The translations under genes and the position numbers were made by a program. From Cellulosimicrobium marinum (lineage in GTDB: Bacteria; Actinomycetota; Actinomycetes; Actinomycetales; Cellulomonadaceae), in assembly GCF_020551945.1 (NCBI RefSeq), contig NZ_JAJBZH010000001.1:376108-440107 (forward strand): a DNA stretch of 64,000 bases, given 5' to 3'. Within the stretch, counting starts at the first letter, position 1. Each line of letters starts with the position of its first letter. The notes beneath the pieces are model-generated. The model worked only from the letters and a program-made list of their open reading frames with translations, had not been told where the DNA came from and did not search any database. Shown here one piece after another: positions 8,487 to 16,651 of the stretch.

Positions 8487-11186
8487 TCAGTCGACGGTGA
8501 CGGCGTCGAGGACCGGGAGGCGGGCGGCGCGGATGGCGGGCCAGACGCTCGCGACGAGTCCGATGACGACGGCGGCGGCGAGGATGACGAGAACCTGGCC
8601 CCAGGGGATCGCGAGGGTGCTCAGGCCTTCGTCGGCCAGCACGCCGGGCAGGGCGGCGCCGATGCCGATGCCGGTCGCGACGCCGAGCACGGTCCCGTAG
8701 ACGGCGGTGAGCACCGACTCGACGGCGATGATCCCGGCGAGCTGGAGGCGGCCGAGCCCGACCGCGCGCAGGAGCCCGATCTCGCGCGTGCGCTCGATGA
8801 CGGACAGCGCGAGCGTGTTGACGATGCCGAGCAGCGCGATGACGATCGACAGCGCGAGCAGGGCGTAGAGGATGACGAGCACCTGGTCGACCTGGTCGGC
8901 GAACGCGGACGCGGTCTCCTCGCGGTCCTGGACGGTGAGCACGAGGTAGGGCGCGACGGCGTCCGTGAGGTCCGCGCGCAACGCCTCGACCTCGGCGGGG
9001 CTCGCCGCGCTCACGTAGACGATGCGGACGCTCGCCTGCGCGGGCGGCACGACGGTGTCGAACAGGTCGTCGCGCACGAGGACGCCCGTGCCGACGAGCT
9101 GGCTGTCGATGATCGCGCCCACCCGGACGTCGACCACCGCCGACGTGCCGCCGTCGGCGGCACCGGTCCCCTCGGCCTGGCTCCCGAGGCGCAGCGTGTC
9201 GCCGACCTCCCAGCCGCGCTCGCGCGCGGTGCGCCGGTGCACGACGACGCCCCCGTCCTCGAGCGTCGACGTCGCGTCCCCCTCGAGGGTCACGGGGTCG
9301 AGCGCGGTGTCGAAGAACGCCGCCGGGACGCCCGCGACGTCGGTCCCGCGCGGTTCGTCGCCCGACCCGCTCGACCCCACCGCGGCGGCGGGCGCGAGCC
9401 CGAGCCGCACGGTGTCGACGGTCTCGGCGCCGGGCACGGCGCGCACGGCGTCGACGGCGCCGTCGGGCACGGTGAGGGTCGCGGAGTCGACGACGAGGTC
9501 GGCCCGCACCTCGGTCTCGACGATGCTGCGCACCGACGCCTGCGTGGAGGCCGCGATGACGCCCGTGACCGAGACGAGCGCCATGCCGATGAGCAGGGCG
9601 CCGGCGGTGCTCGCGGTGCGGCGCGGGTTGCGGGTGACGTTGCCGCGCGCGAGCCGCCCGAGGGGGCGCAGCGTGACGACGAGCGGCCAGGCGAGCACGG
9701 TGAGCACGCCGCGCGCGACGGCGGGGGAGCCGACGAGCACGCCGACGAGCACGAGCCCGGCGCCCACCCCGAGCAGCACACGAGGGCTGAGGTCGTCGAC
9801 CCACGCCCACCCGGTCGGGGTGTCGGAGACGGACGAGCCGAGGAACGCCGCGAGCCACAGGACGCCCGCGCCCGCCGCGACGAGCACGACGCCGCCGACG
9901 GCGCGGGTGCGGGTCCCGCGCTCGGGGGCGACGTCGTCGCGCATGGCCTGGACGGGCGGGATCGCCGCGGCGCGGCGCGCGGGCAGGACGGCGGCGAGCA
10001 CGCTGACGGCCGCGCCGAGGCCGACCGCTGCGGCGAGCTGCGTCCCGCCGAGGGGGACGCGGCCCGAGAACTCCATCCCCGCCGCCGCGAGGCCCCACCG
10101 GATGACGCGCACGAGCGCGGCGCCGCCCGCGACGCCGAGCGCCCCGCCGACGAGCCCGACCACGAGCGCCTGGACCAGCACGGAGGCGAACACCTGACCG
10201 GGGGACGCGCCGAGCGCGCGCAGGAGCGCGAGCTCTCGGAGCCGTTCGCGTACGGACATCTGGAACGTGTTGGCGATGATGAACGCGCCGACGAACAGCG
10301 CGATGGCCGCGAAGACCAGGAGGAACGTCTCGACGAAGCCCAGCACCTCCTCCACGGCCTCGCTCGCCTCGGCCCGGGCCTGCGTCCCCGTGACGGCCTC
10401 CGCGCCGTCGGGCAGCACTGCGCCGACCCGGTCGGCGAGCGCCTCCTCGCCCGCCGCGCCCTCGCCCGCCGCCTCGCCCGACGCGTCACCGGCACCGTCC
10501 GAGGACGCCCACACCGCGATCTGCGCGACCTGCCCGTCGGGCGCGTACGCCTCGCGCGCGGTGGCGTCGTCGAGGCCGACGAGCACCGCACCGGCGGCCG
10601 CGGCCTCGATCCCGAACACGCCGGAGACGGTGACGGGGCGCGGCTCGTCGGCCAGCACGACCGTCGTCTCGTCGCCGGTGCGCAGGTCGGCGGCCTGCGC
10701 GGCGCTCTCCTCGAGCACGATCTCGCCGGGGCCGGGCCACGCGCCGTCGAGCAGCGTGAGGCTGGGGTCCTCCTCGTCGACGGCGAGACCGACGCTCGGC
10801 GGGCCGTTCGTCACGACGGCGGTCCCGTCGGCGGCGACGAGCACCGCGGGCCCGGACACGTCGGCGACGGCCCGGTCGACGCCGTCGACGTCCTCGACCG
10901 TCGCCGCGAGGGAGTCGGGGACGAGGGTCCGCTCGGTGCCGAAGCCGCTGCCGGGCGCACCCCCGCCGCCCCCCTCCTGCGGGGCCGCGCCGGTGACCTC
11001 CTGGGACCCGCGCACGTACACGTCGGCGACGAGCGTCGTCGCGATGATGTCGTCGAACGTCGACGACAGCATGCCGCGGAACGCGAACGTCCCCACGACG
11101 AACGCGACCCCGAGCGTCACGGCGAGCACGGACAGCACGAAGCGCACGAGGTGCGCGCGCACGCCGCGCAGCGCGACGCGGATCAT
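8487..11186 (-). CDS. MacB/FtsX-type ABC transporter permease
   Basis: An 899-residue membrane component of an exporter or mechanotransmission ABC system. A transmembrane helix near residues 15-37 is followed by an extracytoplasmic domain. A first FtsX module has the typical LALLRALGASPGQVFASVLVQ segment, and a second copy near the C-terminus reads TREIGLLRAVGLGRLQLAGIIAVES. This is the two-module architecture of actinobacterial LolCE/MacB-like permeases. The start ATG overlaps the ATPase stop by 4 nt (ATGA), so the two are co-translated. Whether it exports a lipoprotein, peptide or drug cannot be told. Confidence 0.9.
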   Translation of the reverse strand: MIRVALRGVRAHLVRFVLSVLAVTLGVAFVVGTFAFRGMLSSTFDDIIATTLVADVYVRGSQEVTGAAPQEGGGGGAPGSGFGTERTLVPDSLAATVEDVDGVDRAVADVSGPAVLVAADGTAVVTNGPPSVGLAVDEEDPSLTLLDGAWPGPGEIVLEESAAQAADLRTGDETTVVLADEPRPVTVSGVFGIEAAAAGAVLVGLDDATAREAYAPDGQVAQIAVWASSDGAGDASGEAAGEGAAGEEALADRVGAVLPDGAEAVTGTQARAEASEAVEEVLGFVETFLLVFAAIALFVGAFIIANTFQMSVRERLRELALLRALGASPGQVFASVLVQALVVGLVGGALGVAGGAALVRVIRWGLAAAGMEFSGRVPLGGTQLAAAVGLGAAVSVLAAVLPARRAAAIPPVQAMRDDVAPERGTRTRAVGGVVLVAAGAGVLWLAAFLGSSVSDTPTGWAWVDDLSPRVLLGVGAGLVLVGVLVGSPAVARGVLTVLAWPLVVTLRPLGRLARGNVTRNPRRTASTAGALLIGMALVSVTGVIAASTQASVRSIVETEVRADLVVDSATLTVPDGAVDAVRAVPGAETVDTVRLGLAPAAAVGSSGSGDEPRGTDVAGVPAAFFDTALDPVTLEGDATSTLEDGGVVVHRRTARERGWEVGDTLRLGSQAEGTGAADGGTSAVVDVRVGAIIDSQLVGTGVLVRDDLFDTVVPPAQASVRIVYVSAASPAEVEALRADLTDAVAPYLVLTVQDREETASAFADQVDQVLVILYALLALSIVIALLGIVNTLALSVIERTREIGLLRAVGLGRLQLAGIIAVESVLTAVYGTVLGVATGIGIGAALPGVLADEGLSTLAIPWGQVLVILAAAVVIGLVASVWPAIRAARLPVLDAVTVD

Positions 11187-12004
11187 GCGGGCGCGGCGGC
11201 GTCGTCCGCCGCCTCCGCGAGCGCGTCGAGGATGTCCTGCTGCGAGGGGTCGTGCAGCTCGCCGACGAGGCGGCCGTCGGCGAGGAACACGACGCGGTGC
11301 GCGAACGACGCGGCCCGCGGGTCGTGCGTGACCATGACGACGGTCTGGTCGAGCTCGTCGACGGAGCGGCGCAGGAAGCCGAGCACTTCCCCGGCGGAGC
11401 GGGAGTCGAGGTTGCCCGTGGGCTCGTCGGCGAAGACGACGGAGGGCCGCGAGACGAGGGCGCGCGCGCACGCGACGCGCTGCTGCTGCCCGCCCGACAG
11501 CTCGGACGGACGGTGGTGGAGGCGGTCCCGCAGCCCGACGGCGTCCACGACCTCGTCGAACCACGCGCGGTCCACGGGGGCGCGGGCGATGTCGAGGGGG
11601 AGCGTGATGTTCTCGGCGGCGGTGAGCGTGGGCACGAGGTTGTACGACTGGAAGACGAACCCGACGCGGGTGCGACGCAGCGCGGTGAGGCGCCGCTGGG
11701 ACATGCGGCTGATCTCGCGCCCGTCGACGACGACGCTGCCGGAGCTGGGGGAGTCGAGGCCGGCCATGCAGTGCATGAGCGTGGACTTGCCCGACCCGGA
11801 CGGGCCCATGATCGCCGTGAGGCGTCCGCGCGCGAAGTCGACGTCGACGCCGTCGAGGGCGCGCACCGCCGTCGGGCCGGACCCGTAGACCTTGACGAGG
11901 TCGCGGGCGCTCGCGCGGGCCTCGGGGGTCCCGGCGGGCGGATCGGCGGGCGTGTCGGCGGAGGGTCCGGCGTGCCGTCCGGTCGGTCGCGCGGGCGTCG
12001 TCAT
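11183..12004 (-). CDS. MacB-type ABC transporter ATP-binding protein
   Basis: A 273-residue ATPase that partners the FtsX-like permease encoded directly downstream. Walker A GPSGSGKST is at residues 67-75, the Q-loop is in VFQSYNLVPTLTAAENI, the signature is LSGGQQQR, Walker B is VVFADEPTGNLD and the H-loop is MVTHDP. ENITLPL and the spacing are typical of the LolD/MacB subfamily. The first ~35 residues are an extra Pro/Ala/Thr-rich tail. ATG 12004 is preceded 6 nt upstream by CACGAT on the minus strand, identical to the -10 candidate of the F420-type oxidoreductase gene at 17641. It is divergent from a Gfo/Idh oxidoreductase gene. Confidence 0.93.
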   Translation of the reverse strand: MTTPARPTGRHAGPSADTPADPPAGTPEARASARDLVKVYGSGPTAVRALDGVDVDFARGRLTAIMGPSGSGKSTLMHCMAGLDSPSSGSVVVDGREISRMSQRRLTALRRTRVGFVFQSYNLVPTLTAAENITLPLDIARAPVDRAWFDEVVDAVGLRDRLHHRPSELSGGQQQRVACARALVSRPSVVFADEPTGNLDSRSAGEVLGFLRRSVDELDQTVVMVTHDPRAASFAHRVVFLADGRLVGELHDPSQQDILDALAEAADDAAAPA

Positions 12005-12086
12005 GGGCCCATCGTGGCCCGGTCGTCGCGACGGCGCATCACCCGGGGGGACGTGGACGGACGTCGTGGGACCGGTCCCACCGGGA

Positions 12087-12092
12087 TAGCGT
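12087..12092 (+). promoter_or_regulatory. -10 box of the 12.1-kb oxidoreductase gene (leaderless)
   Basis: TAGCGT ends 6 nt before ATG 12099, leaving no room for a ribosome binding site. Confidence 0.5.
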
Positions 12093-12098
12093 GGGCGC

Positions 12099-13208
12099 AT
12101 GAGCGCCGACGCCCCCGGCCACCGGTCCGTGCCCACCGAGCTGCGCGGCGTCGTGCCCGACCCGCGGACCGCGCCGCCCGTGCGGTGGGGGATCCTCGGT
12201 GCGGGCGGGATCGCGTCGACGCTCGCCGACGCCGTGCGGCGGCACACGCAGGGCCGGGTCGCGGCGGTCGGGTCGCGCGACCGGGTCAAGGCCGAGCGGT
12301 TCGCGACGGCGCACGGCGTCCCGACGACGCACGTCGGCTACGACGCGCTCGTCGAGGACCCGCAGGTCGACGTGGTCTACGTCGCGACCCCGCACTCGCA
12401 CCACCGCGAGCACGCGCTCCTCGCGATCGCGGCGGGCAAGCACGTGCTCGTCGAGAAGGCGTTCACGCGCGACGAGGCGCAGGCGCGCGAGGTGCTCGAC
12501 GCCGCACGCGCGGCGGGCGTGTTCGTCATGGAGGCCATGTGGACGCGCCACCTGCCGCACGTCGCCGCGCTGCGGGGCGTGATCGCGCGCGGCGAGATCG
12601 GCGACGTCGTCCACGTCGCCGCGGACCACGGGCAGCGGTTCGCGTTCGACCCCGGGCACCGGCTGTACGCGCCGGCGCTCGCCGGTGGAGCGCTGCTCGA
12701 CCTGGGGGTGTACCCGGTGTCGTTCGCGCACGACCTGCTGGGCGCGCCGTCGTCCGTCACGGCCGTGGGTGCGCTCACGGAGACGGGCGTGGACGGGCAG
12801 GTGAGCGTGGTCCTCGGGTACGACGGCGGGGCGCAGGCGACGCTGTCGACGACCCTGTGGTCGCGCACCGCGACGACCGCCGTGGTCTCGGGCACCGAGG
12901 GGCGCATCGAGGTCGACGGGGACTTCTACGCGCCGACCTCGTTCCGGGTGGTGCGGCTCGACGGGACGACGTGGTCCTACGCCGGCACGACCGTCGACGG
13001 GTTCCAGTTCGAGGCCGCGGAGGTGGCGCGGCGCGTGGCCGCGGGCGAGACGCAGAGCCCGCGCATGTCGTGGGACGGGACGCTCGAGGTGATGCGCACG
13101 CTCGACGAGGTGCGCCGCCAGGTCGGGGTCGTGTACCGGGGGAGTAGCGGCGGGCCGCGCGGGCGCGGCTGCGGGGCGTCGGGTCAGTCGGTGTGCTCGA
13201 CGACGTAG
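12099..13208 (+). CDS. Gfo/Idh/MocA family oxidoreductase
   Basis: A 369-residue NAD(P)-dependent sugar or diol dehydrogenase. The N-terminal Rossmann fold shows WGILGAGGIASTLADAV near residue 30. VYVATPHSHHREHALLAIAAGKHVLVEKAFT carries the family EKxxxx motif, here EKAF rather than EKP. This form resembles the branch that includes dihydrodiol dehydrogenases and glucose-6-phosphate 3-dehydrogenase-like enzymes. The C-terminal domain includes GGALLDLGVYPVSFAHDLLG. The last ~25 residues are low complexity and antisense to the end of the next gene (25-nt overlap), so the tail may have been extended by loss of an earlier stop. It is monocistronic; the substrate is unknown. Confidence 0.88.
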   Translation: MSADAPGHRSVPTELRGVVPDPRTAPPVRWGILGAGGIASTLADAVRRHTQGRVAAVGSRDRVKAERFATAHGVPTTHVGYDALVEDPQVDVVYVATPHSHHREHALLAIAAGKHVLVEKAFTRDEAQAREVLDAARAAGVFVMEAMWTRHLPHVAALRGVIARGEIGDVVHVAADHGQRFAFDPGHRLYAPALAGGALLDLGVYPVSFAHDLLGAPSSVTAVGALTETGVDGQVSVVLGYDGGAQATLSTTLWSRTATTAVVSGTEGRIEVDGDFYAPTSFRVVRLDGTTWSYAGTTVDGFQFEAAEVARRVAAGETQSPRMSWDGTLEVMRTLDEVRRQVGVVYRGSSGGPRGRGCGASGQSVCSTT

Positions 13209-13402
13209 CTGCGGCCGTCCGGGCCGGTCACCCGCTCGAAGCGGGTCCGCAGCGCGTGCTCGCGCTCGCGCTCGGCGTCGGAGACGCCCCGGCCGTCCGC
13301 GTCCTGGCGGCCGACCTGCGCGGGCCCGAAGACCGGCAGGAAGCTCTCCGTGATGCGCAGCCCGAGCGGTCGCGGGTCGGGGGTGCGGGGGCGTCGTGCC
13401 AT
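13184..13402 (-). CDS. Small conserved hypothetical protein (72 aa)
   Basis: No family is recognised. The 72-residue product is charged, with a basic N-terminus (MARRPRTPDPRPLG), a central LRITESFLPVFGPAQVG segment, an acidic/basic helix (VSDAEREREHALRTRFERV) and a C-terminal PDGRSYVVEHTD. It has no signal peptide and no membrane helix. The start is supported by AGGAGCG 7-13 nt upstream on the minus strand. It is divergent from an OhrR-like regulator across a 75-bp gap that holds two copies of a TTGGTGG element, so the two genes are probably co-regulated. Its 3' end overlaps the convergent oxidoreductase gene by 25 nt. Confidence 0.6.
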   Translation of the reverse strand: MARRPRTPDPRPLGLRITESFLPVFGPAQVGRQDADGRGVSDAEREREHALRTRFERVTGPDGRSYVVEHTD

Positions 13403-13419
13403 CGTCGCGCTCCTGATAT

Positions 13420-13446
13420 TTGGTGGGCCAACCATTGGTGGACCAC
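13420..13446. promoter_or_regulatory. Candidate operator of the OhrR-like regulator
   Basis: Two direct copies, TTGGTGGGCCAA (13420-13431) and TTGGTGGACCAC (13435-13446), start 15 bp apart. Each has TTGG...CCA symmetry. They lie between the divergent 72-aa gene and the OhrR-like gene and end 20 bp before the latter's -10 box. Confidence 0.5.
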
Positions 13447-13465
13447 ACGATAGCGCGGCGCGGAC

Positions 13466-13471
13466 TACCCT
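13466..13471 (+). promoter_or_regulatory. -10 box of the OhrR-like gene (leaderless)
   Basis: TACCCT ends 6 nt before GTG 13478. Confidence 0.5.
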
Positions 13472-13477
13472 GGCCAC

Positions 13478-13951
13478 GTGACCGACGCGACGACCCCGCC
13501 CGAGGACCCGCTCGCCCTGGAGGCGCAGGTGTGCTTCGCGCTGTCCGCCGGCGCGCGCGGGATGGTCGCGATGTACCGGCCGCTGCTCGAGCCGCTCGGC
13601 GTCACGCACCCGCAGTACCTCGTCCTGCTCGCGCTCTGGCAGGACGACGCGGCGGGCACGACGACCACCGTCACCGCCCTCGCCGACCGGCTCCACCTCG
13701 ACCCCGGCACCCTCTCGCCGCTGCTCAAGCGCCTCGACGCGCTCGGCTACGTGCGCCGCGCCCGCTCCGCCGCCGACGCCCGCCAGGTCCACGTGACCCT
13801 CACCGACCAGGGCCGGGCGCGGCGCGCCGACGCCGAGCGCATCCCGCCCGCGATCGTCGCCGCCACCGGCCTGAGCCTCGACGAGCTCGCCCAGGTCCAC
13901 GCCGCCGCGGCGAAGGTCGTCGCGGCCGCCGCGCGCGCCGGGGCCTACTGA
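13478..13951 (+). CDS. OhrR-type MarR family peroxide-sensing regulator
   Basis: A 157-residue winged-helix repressor. The N-terminal helix reads EAQVCFALSAGARGMVAMYRPLLEPLGVTHPQYLVLLALW, which matches the OhrR subfamily; the Cys at residue 19 occupies the position of the OhrR sensor thiol oxidised by organic hydroperoxides. The recognition region TVTALADRLHLDPGTLSPLLKRLDALGYVRR and the beta-wing with DARQVHVTLTDQGR follow. OhrR normally represses an adjacent ohr peroxidase gene. Here the neighbour is the divergent 72-aa protein instead, so the target may differ or lie elsewhere. It is convergent with a HAD phosphatase gene. Confidence 0.85.
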   Translation: MTDATTPPEDPLALEAQVCFALSAGARGMVAMYRPLLEPLGVTHPQYLVLLALWQDDAAGTTTTVTALADRLHLDPGTLSPLLKRLDALGYVRRARSAADARQVHVTLTDQGRARRADAERIPPAIVAATGLSLDELAQVHAAAAKVVAAAARAGAY

Positions 13952-13999
13952 CCAACCCGACCCGCGTCGTCGACCACGCCCGGCGTCGGGTGTCCGGCG

Positions 14000-14689
14000 T
14001 CAGGCGTCGGTGACACGCACGCCGTCCGGCCCGACGGCGAGCCGCACCGCCACGAGTCCGGGCGCGAGGGCGTCCGGGGCCGGGTCGGTGGCGGCGAGCT
14101 CCTCGGCGGAGTGCGTGCCCGTCACCGCGAGCACCGCGCACCCGGCGGCGCGCGCCGCCGCGATCCCCGCCGGGGCGTCCTCCACCACGAGGCAGCGGGC
14201 CGGGTCCACGCCGAGGCGCCGCGCGCCGAGCAGGAACGGGTCCGGGTCCGGCTTGCCGCGCTCCACGTCGTCCGCCGTGACGAGGACCGCGGGTGCCGCG
14301 AGCCCCGACGCGCGCACGCGGACCGCCGCGAGCGGAGCCGTGCACGACGTGACGATCGCGCGCCGCTCCTCCGGGAGCGCGGCGAGCGCGTCCCGTGCGC
14401 CCGGCAGCACCGTCACGCCCTCGTCGTCGGTGAGCTCGAGCTCGTGCAGCCGGTCGAACGCCGCGTCGACCCGGTCCGGCGGCAGCACGGCGGCGAGCAC
14501 CGTCCGGGCGGGCGTCCCGTGCGGGATCGCGAACTCGTCCGGGTCCGGGATGCCGTGCTCGGCCGCCATGCGGCGCCAGCTCCGGTCCACCGCGGGGACG
14601 GAGTCGACGAGCGTGCCGTCCATGTCGAACAGGACGGCGTCGAACGTGCGGCCCGCGAACGCGGCGCCGGGTGCGGGGATCGCGGTCAT
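14000..14689 (-). CDS. HAD-superfamily sugar-phosphate phosphatase
   Basis: A 229-residue cytosolic hydrolase of HAD subfamily IA. Motif I is FDMDGTLVDS, with nucleophile D22 and acid/base D24. The helical cap follows; motif II is IVTSCTAP, the motif III lysine is in VERGKPDPDPFLLGARRLG, and motif IV is LVVEDAPAGIAAA. The pattern KPxPxxFLxGAxxLGVxPxxCLVxEDAPAGxxA is typical of beta-phosphoglucomutase-like and sugar- or glycerol-phosphate phosphatases. The start ATG 14689 is 55 bp from the divergent tmk start. The exact substrate is undetermined. Confidence 0.87.
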   Translation of the reverse strand: MTAIPAPGAAFAGRTFDAVLFDMDGTLVDSVPAVDRSWRRMAAEHGIPDPDEFAIPHGTPARTVLAAVLPPDRVDAAFDRLHELELTDDEGVTVLPGARDALAALPEERRAIVTSCTAPLAAVRVRASGLAAPAVLVTADDVERGKPDPDPFLLGARRLGVDPARCLVVEDAPAGIAAARAAGCAVLAVTGTHSAEELAATDPAPDALAPGLVAVRLAVGPDGVRVTDA

Positions 14690-14695
14690 GCGTCG

Positions 14696-14701
14696 AGGCT
14701 A
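14696..14701 (-). promoter_or_regulatory. -10 box of the HAD phosphatase gene (leaderless)
   Basis: On the minus strand TAGCCT lies 6 nt before ATG 14689. It is 30 bp from the oppositely directed tmk -10 box. Confidence 0.45.
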
Positions 14702-14731
14702 GCCGCGGGGCGTGGTGTCCGACGCCGCGGC

Positions 14732-14737
14732 TAGGGT
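14732..14737 (+). promoter_or_regulatory. -10 box of tmk (leaderless)
   Basis: TAGGGT ends 7 nt before GTG 14745. Confidence 0.5.
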
Positions 14738-14744
14738 GGTCGCC

Positions 14745-15509
14745 GTGAGCGCACCCGGGTACTTCGTCTCGTTCGAGGGCGGCGACGGCGTCGGCAAGTC
14801 GACGCAGGCGCGCCTGCTCGGGCAGTGGCTCGGCGAGCTGACGGGACGCGAGGTCGTGCTCACGCGCGAGCCGGGCGGCACGTCGCTCGGCACGGAGCTG
14901 CGCGCCGCGGTGCTGCACGGCGAGGACATGGACCCGCGCACGGAGGCGTTGATCTACGCGGCGGACCGCGCGCACCACGTCGCGAGCCTCGTGCGGCCCG
15001 CGCTCGCGCGCGGAGCGATCGTCGTCACGGACCGGTACCTCGACTCGTCCGTCGCCTACCAGGCGGGCGGGCGCGAGCTCGGCGCGGACGAGGTCGAGCT
15101 CATCTCGCGCTGGGCCGTGCAGGACCTCATGCCGGACGTGACGATCCTGCTCGACCTGGAGCCGTCGGTCGCCGCCGCGCGGATCCGCCGCGAGCACGAC
15201 CGGCTGGAGCGCGCGGGCCTCGACTTCCACCGCCGTGCGCGCGAGGCGTTCCTCGCCCGTGCGGCGGCCGCGCCCGAGCGGTGGCTCGTGCTCGACGCGT
15301 CCGCGCCGGTCGACGACCTCCAGGCGCAGATCCGGGTGGACGTCGCGGCGCGCCTGGACCTGACGCCGGTCGTCGAGGAGGCGGAGGACACCGTCGCGGC
15401 CGAGCCGGACGACGGGTTCGACGACTCGGAGAGCGCCATCGGCTACGAGCCCGGCTCCGGCCGGGCCGACCACCCGGCCCCCCGCGCGGACGGGACGCGG
15501 TCCGCATGA
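14745..15509 (+). CDS. tmk: Thymidylate kinase
   Basis: Phosphorylates dTMP to dTDP for DNA synthesis. The 254-residue protein has the P-loop FEGGDGVGKST (residues 10-20), the REPGGTSLG substrate loop, the DRY motif in VVTDRYLDSSVAYQ and a LID region RIRREHDRLERAGLDFHRR. The last ~45 residues form an acidic, disordered extension beyond the usual ~210 residues. GTG 14745 is chosen because the kinase fold starts at once after it and a -10 box sits 7 nt upstream; a longer frame adds 11 unlikely residues. The stop overlaps the holB start by 4 nt, the common actinobacterial tmk-holB pairing. Confidence 0.96.
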   Translation: MSAPGYFVSFEGGDGVGKSTQARLLGQWLGELTGREVVLTREPGGTSLGTELRAAVLHGEDMDPRTEALIYAADRAHHVASLVRPALARGAIVVTDRYLDSSVAYQAGGRELGADEVELISRWAVQDLMPDVTILLDLEPSVAAARIRREHDRLERAGLDFHRRAREAFLARAAAAPERWLVLDASAPVDDLQAQIRVDVAARLDLTPVVEEAEDTVAAEPDDGFDDSESAIGYEPGSGRADHPAPRADGTRSA

Positions 15510-16642
15510 GCGTCTGGGACGACGTCGTCGGTCAGGAGCAGGCGGTCGCGACGCTGAGCGCCGCCGTGGCCGACCCCGCGGCGATGACGCACGCGTGGCT
15601 GCTCACCGGCCCGCCGGGCTCGGGCCGGTCGAACGCGGCGCGCGCGTTCGCCGCCGCGCTGCAGTGCGAGCAGGGCGGGTGCGGGGTGTGCCAGGCGTGC
15701 CGCACGGTCCTCGCGGGCACCCACCCCGACGTGACGCTCGTCGCGACCGAGCTCGTGACGATCAAGATCGAGGAGGTGCGCGAGCTCGTCACGGTCGCGA
15801 GCCGCAGCCCGTCCCAGGGCCGGCGCCGGGTGATCGTCGTGGAGGACGCGGACCGCATGAGCGAGCGCACCACGAACGTGCTCCTCAAGGCCGTCGAGGA
15901 GCCCGCCCCCCACACGGTGTGGGTGCTGTGCGCCCCGAGCCCGCAGGACGTGCTCGTGACGATCCGGTCGCGCTGCCGCGGCGTCGTGCTGCGCGTGCCG
16001 CCCGTCGACGCCGTGGCCCGCCTGCTCGTGGAGCGCGACGGCGTCGACCCCGCCCTGGCGGAGGAGGCCGCGCGGGCGGCGCAGAGCCACGTCGGGCTCG
16101 CGCGGCGGCTCGCGCGGGACGCGGACGCGCGCTCGCGGCGGTCGTCGGTGCTCGCGCTCGCCCGCCGCATCCGTGGCGTCGGCGACGCGGTGCTCGCGGC
16201 CGGCGACCTCGTGGAGCTCGCCCAGGCGGAGGCGCGGGCCGCGACCGAGGAGCGGGACGCGGACGAGAAGGCGGAGCTGCTGCGCGCGCTCGGCGTGACC
16301 GACGGGGAGACGCTGCCGCCGCGCCTGCGGTCCCAGGTGCGCGAGCTCGAGGCCGACCAGAAGCGTCGGGCGACCCGGCACCAGCGCGACGTCCTCGACC
16401 GGGCGATGGTGGACCTGCTGTCGCTGTACCGGGACGTGCTCGTGGTGCAGCTCGGTGCGGACGTCGACCTCGTGAACACGGGTCTCGCGGAGACGGTCCG
16501 CACCCTCGCGGCGGACTCGACGCCGGAGCAGACGGTGCGGCGCATGGACGCGATCGGGGTCGCGCGCGAGCGGCTGGAGGGCAACGTCGCGCCGCTGCTC
16601 GCCGTCGAGGCGATGACGATCGCGCTGCGGCCCCAGGGCTGA
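15506..16642 (+). CDS. holB: DNA polymerase III subunit delta'
   Basis: A clamp-loader subunit of the replicative polymerase. The 378-residue AAA+ protein starts MSVWDDVVGQEQAVATL. The P-loop region is degenerate, GPPGSGRS with Arg instead of Lys, consistent with delta' not hydrolysing ATP. The zinc-binding cluster reads CEQGGCGVCQAC followed by GTHPDV, and the sensor region is VVEDADRMSERTTNVLLKAVEEP with the SRC motif IRSRCR. The C-terminal collar helices follow. It is translationally coupled to tmk and ends 9 bp from the convergent F420-type oxidoreductase gene. Confidence 0.95.
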   Translation: MSVWDDVVGQEQAVATLSAAVADPAAMTHAWLLTGPPGSGRSNAARAFAAALQCEQGGCGVCQACRTVLAGTHPDVTLVATELVTIKIEEVRELVTVASRSPSQGRRRVIVVEDADRMSERTTNVLLKAVEEPAPHTVWVLCAPSPQDVLVTIRSRCRGVVLRVPPVDAVARLLVERDGVDPALAEEAARAAQSHVGLARRLARDADARSRRSSVLALARRIRGVGDAVLAAGDLVELAQAEARAATEERDADEKAELLRALGVTDGETLPPRLRSQVRELEADQKRRATRHQRDVLDRAMVDLLSLYRDVLVVQLGADVDLVNTGLAETVRTLAADSTPEQTVRRMDAIGVARERLEGNVAPLLAVEAMTIALRPQG

Positions 16643-16651
16643 GCGGCGCCG

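Noticed and set aside
8171-8500. 110-codon plus-strand frame over the topA/permease gap
   Set aside because: Its residues come from translating the 21-bp repeat array; there is no ribosome site and no homology-like composition.
12099-13208. Frameshift in the Gfo/Idh oxidoreductase gene because of its odd C-terminal tail
   Set aside because: The family domains are complete before the tail; an extended end overlapping the convergent gene explains it without an error.
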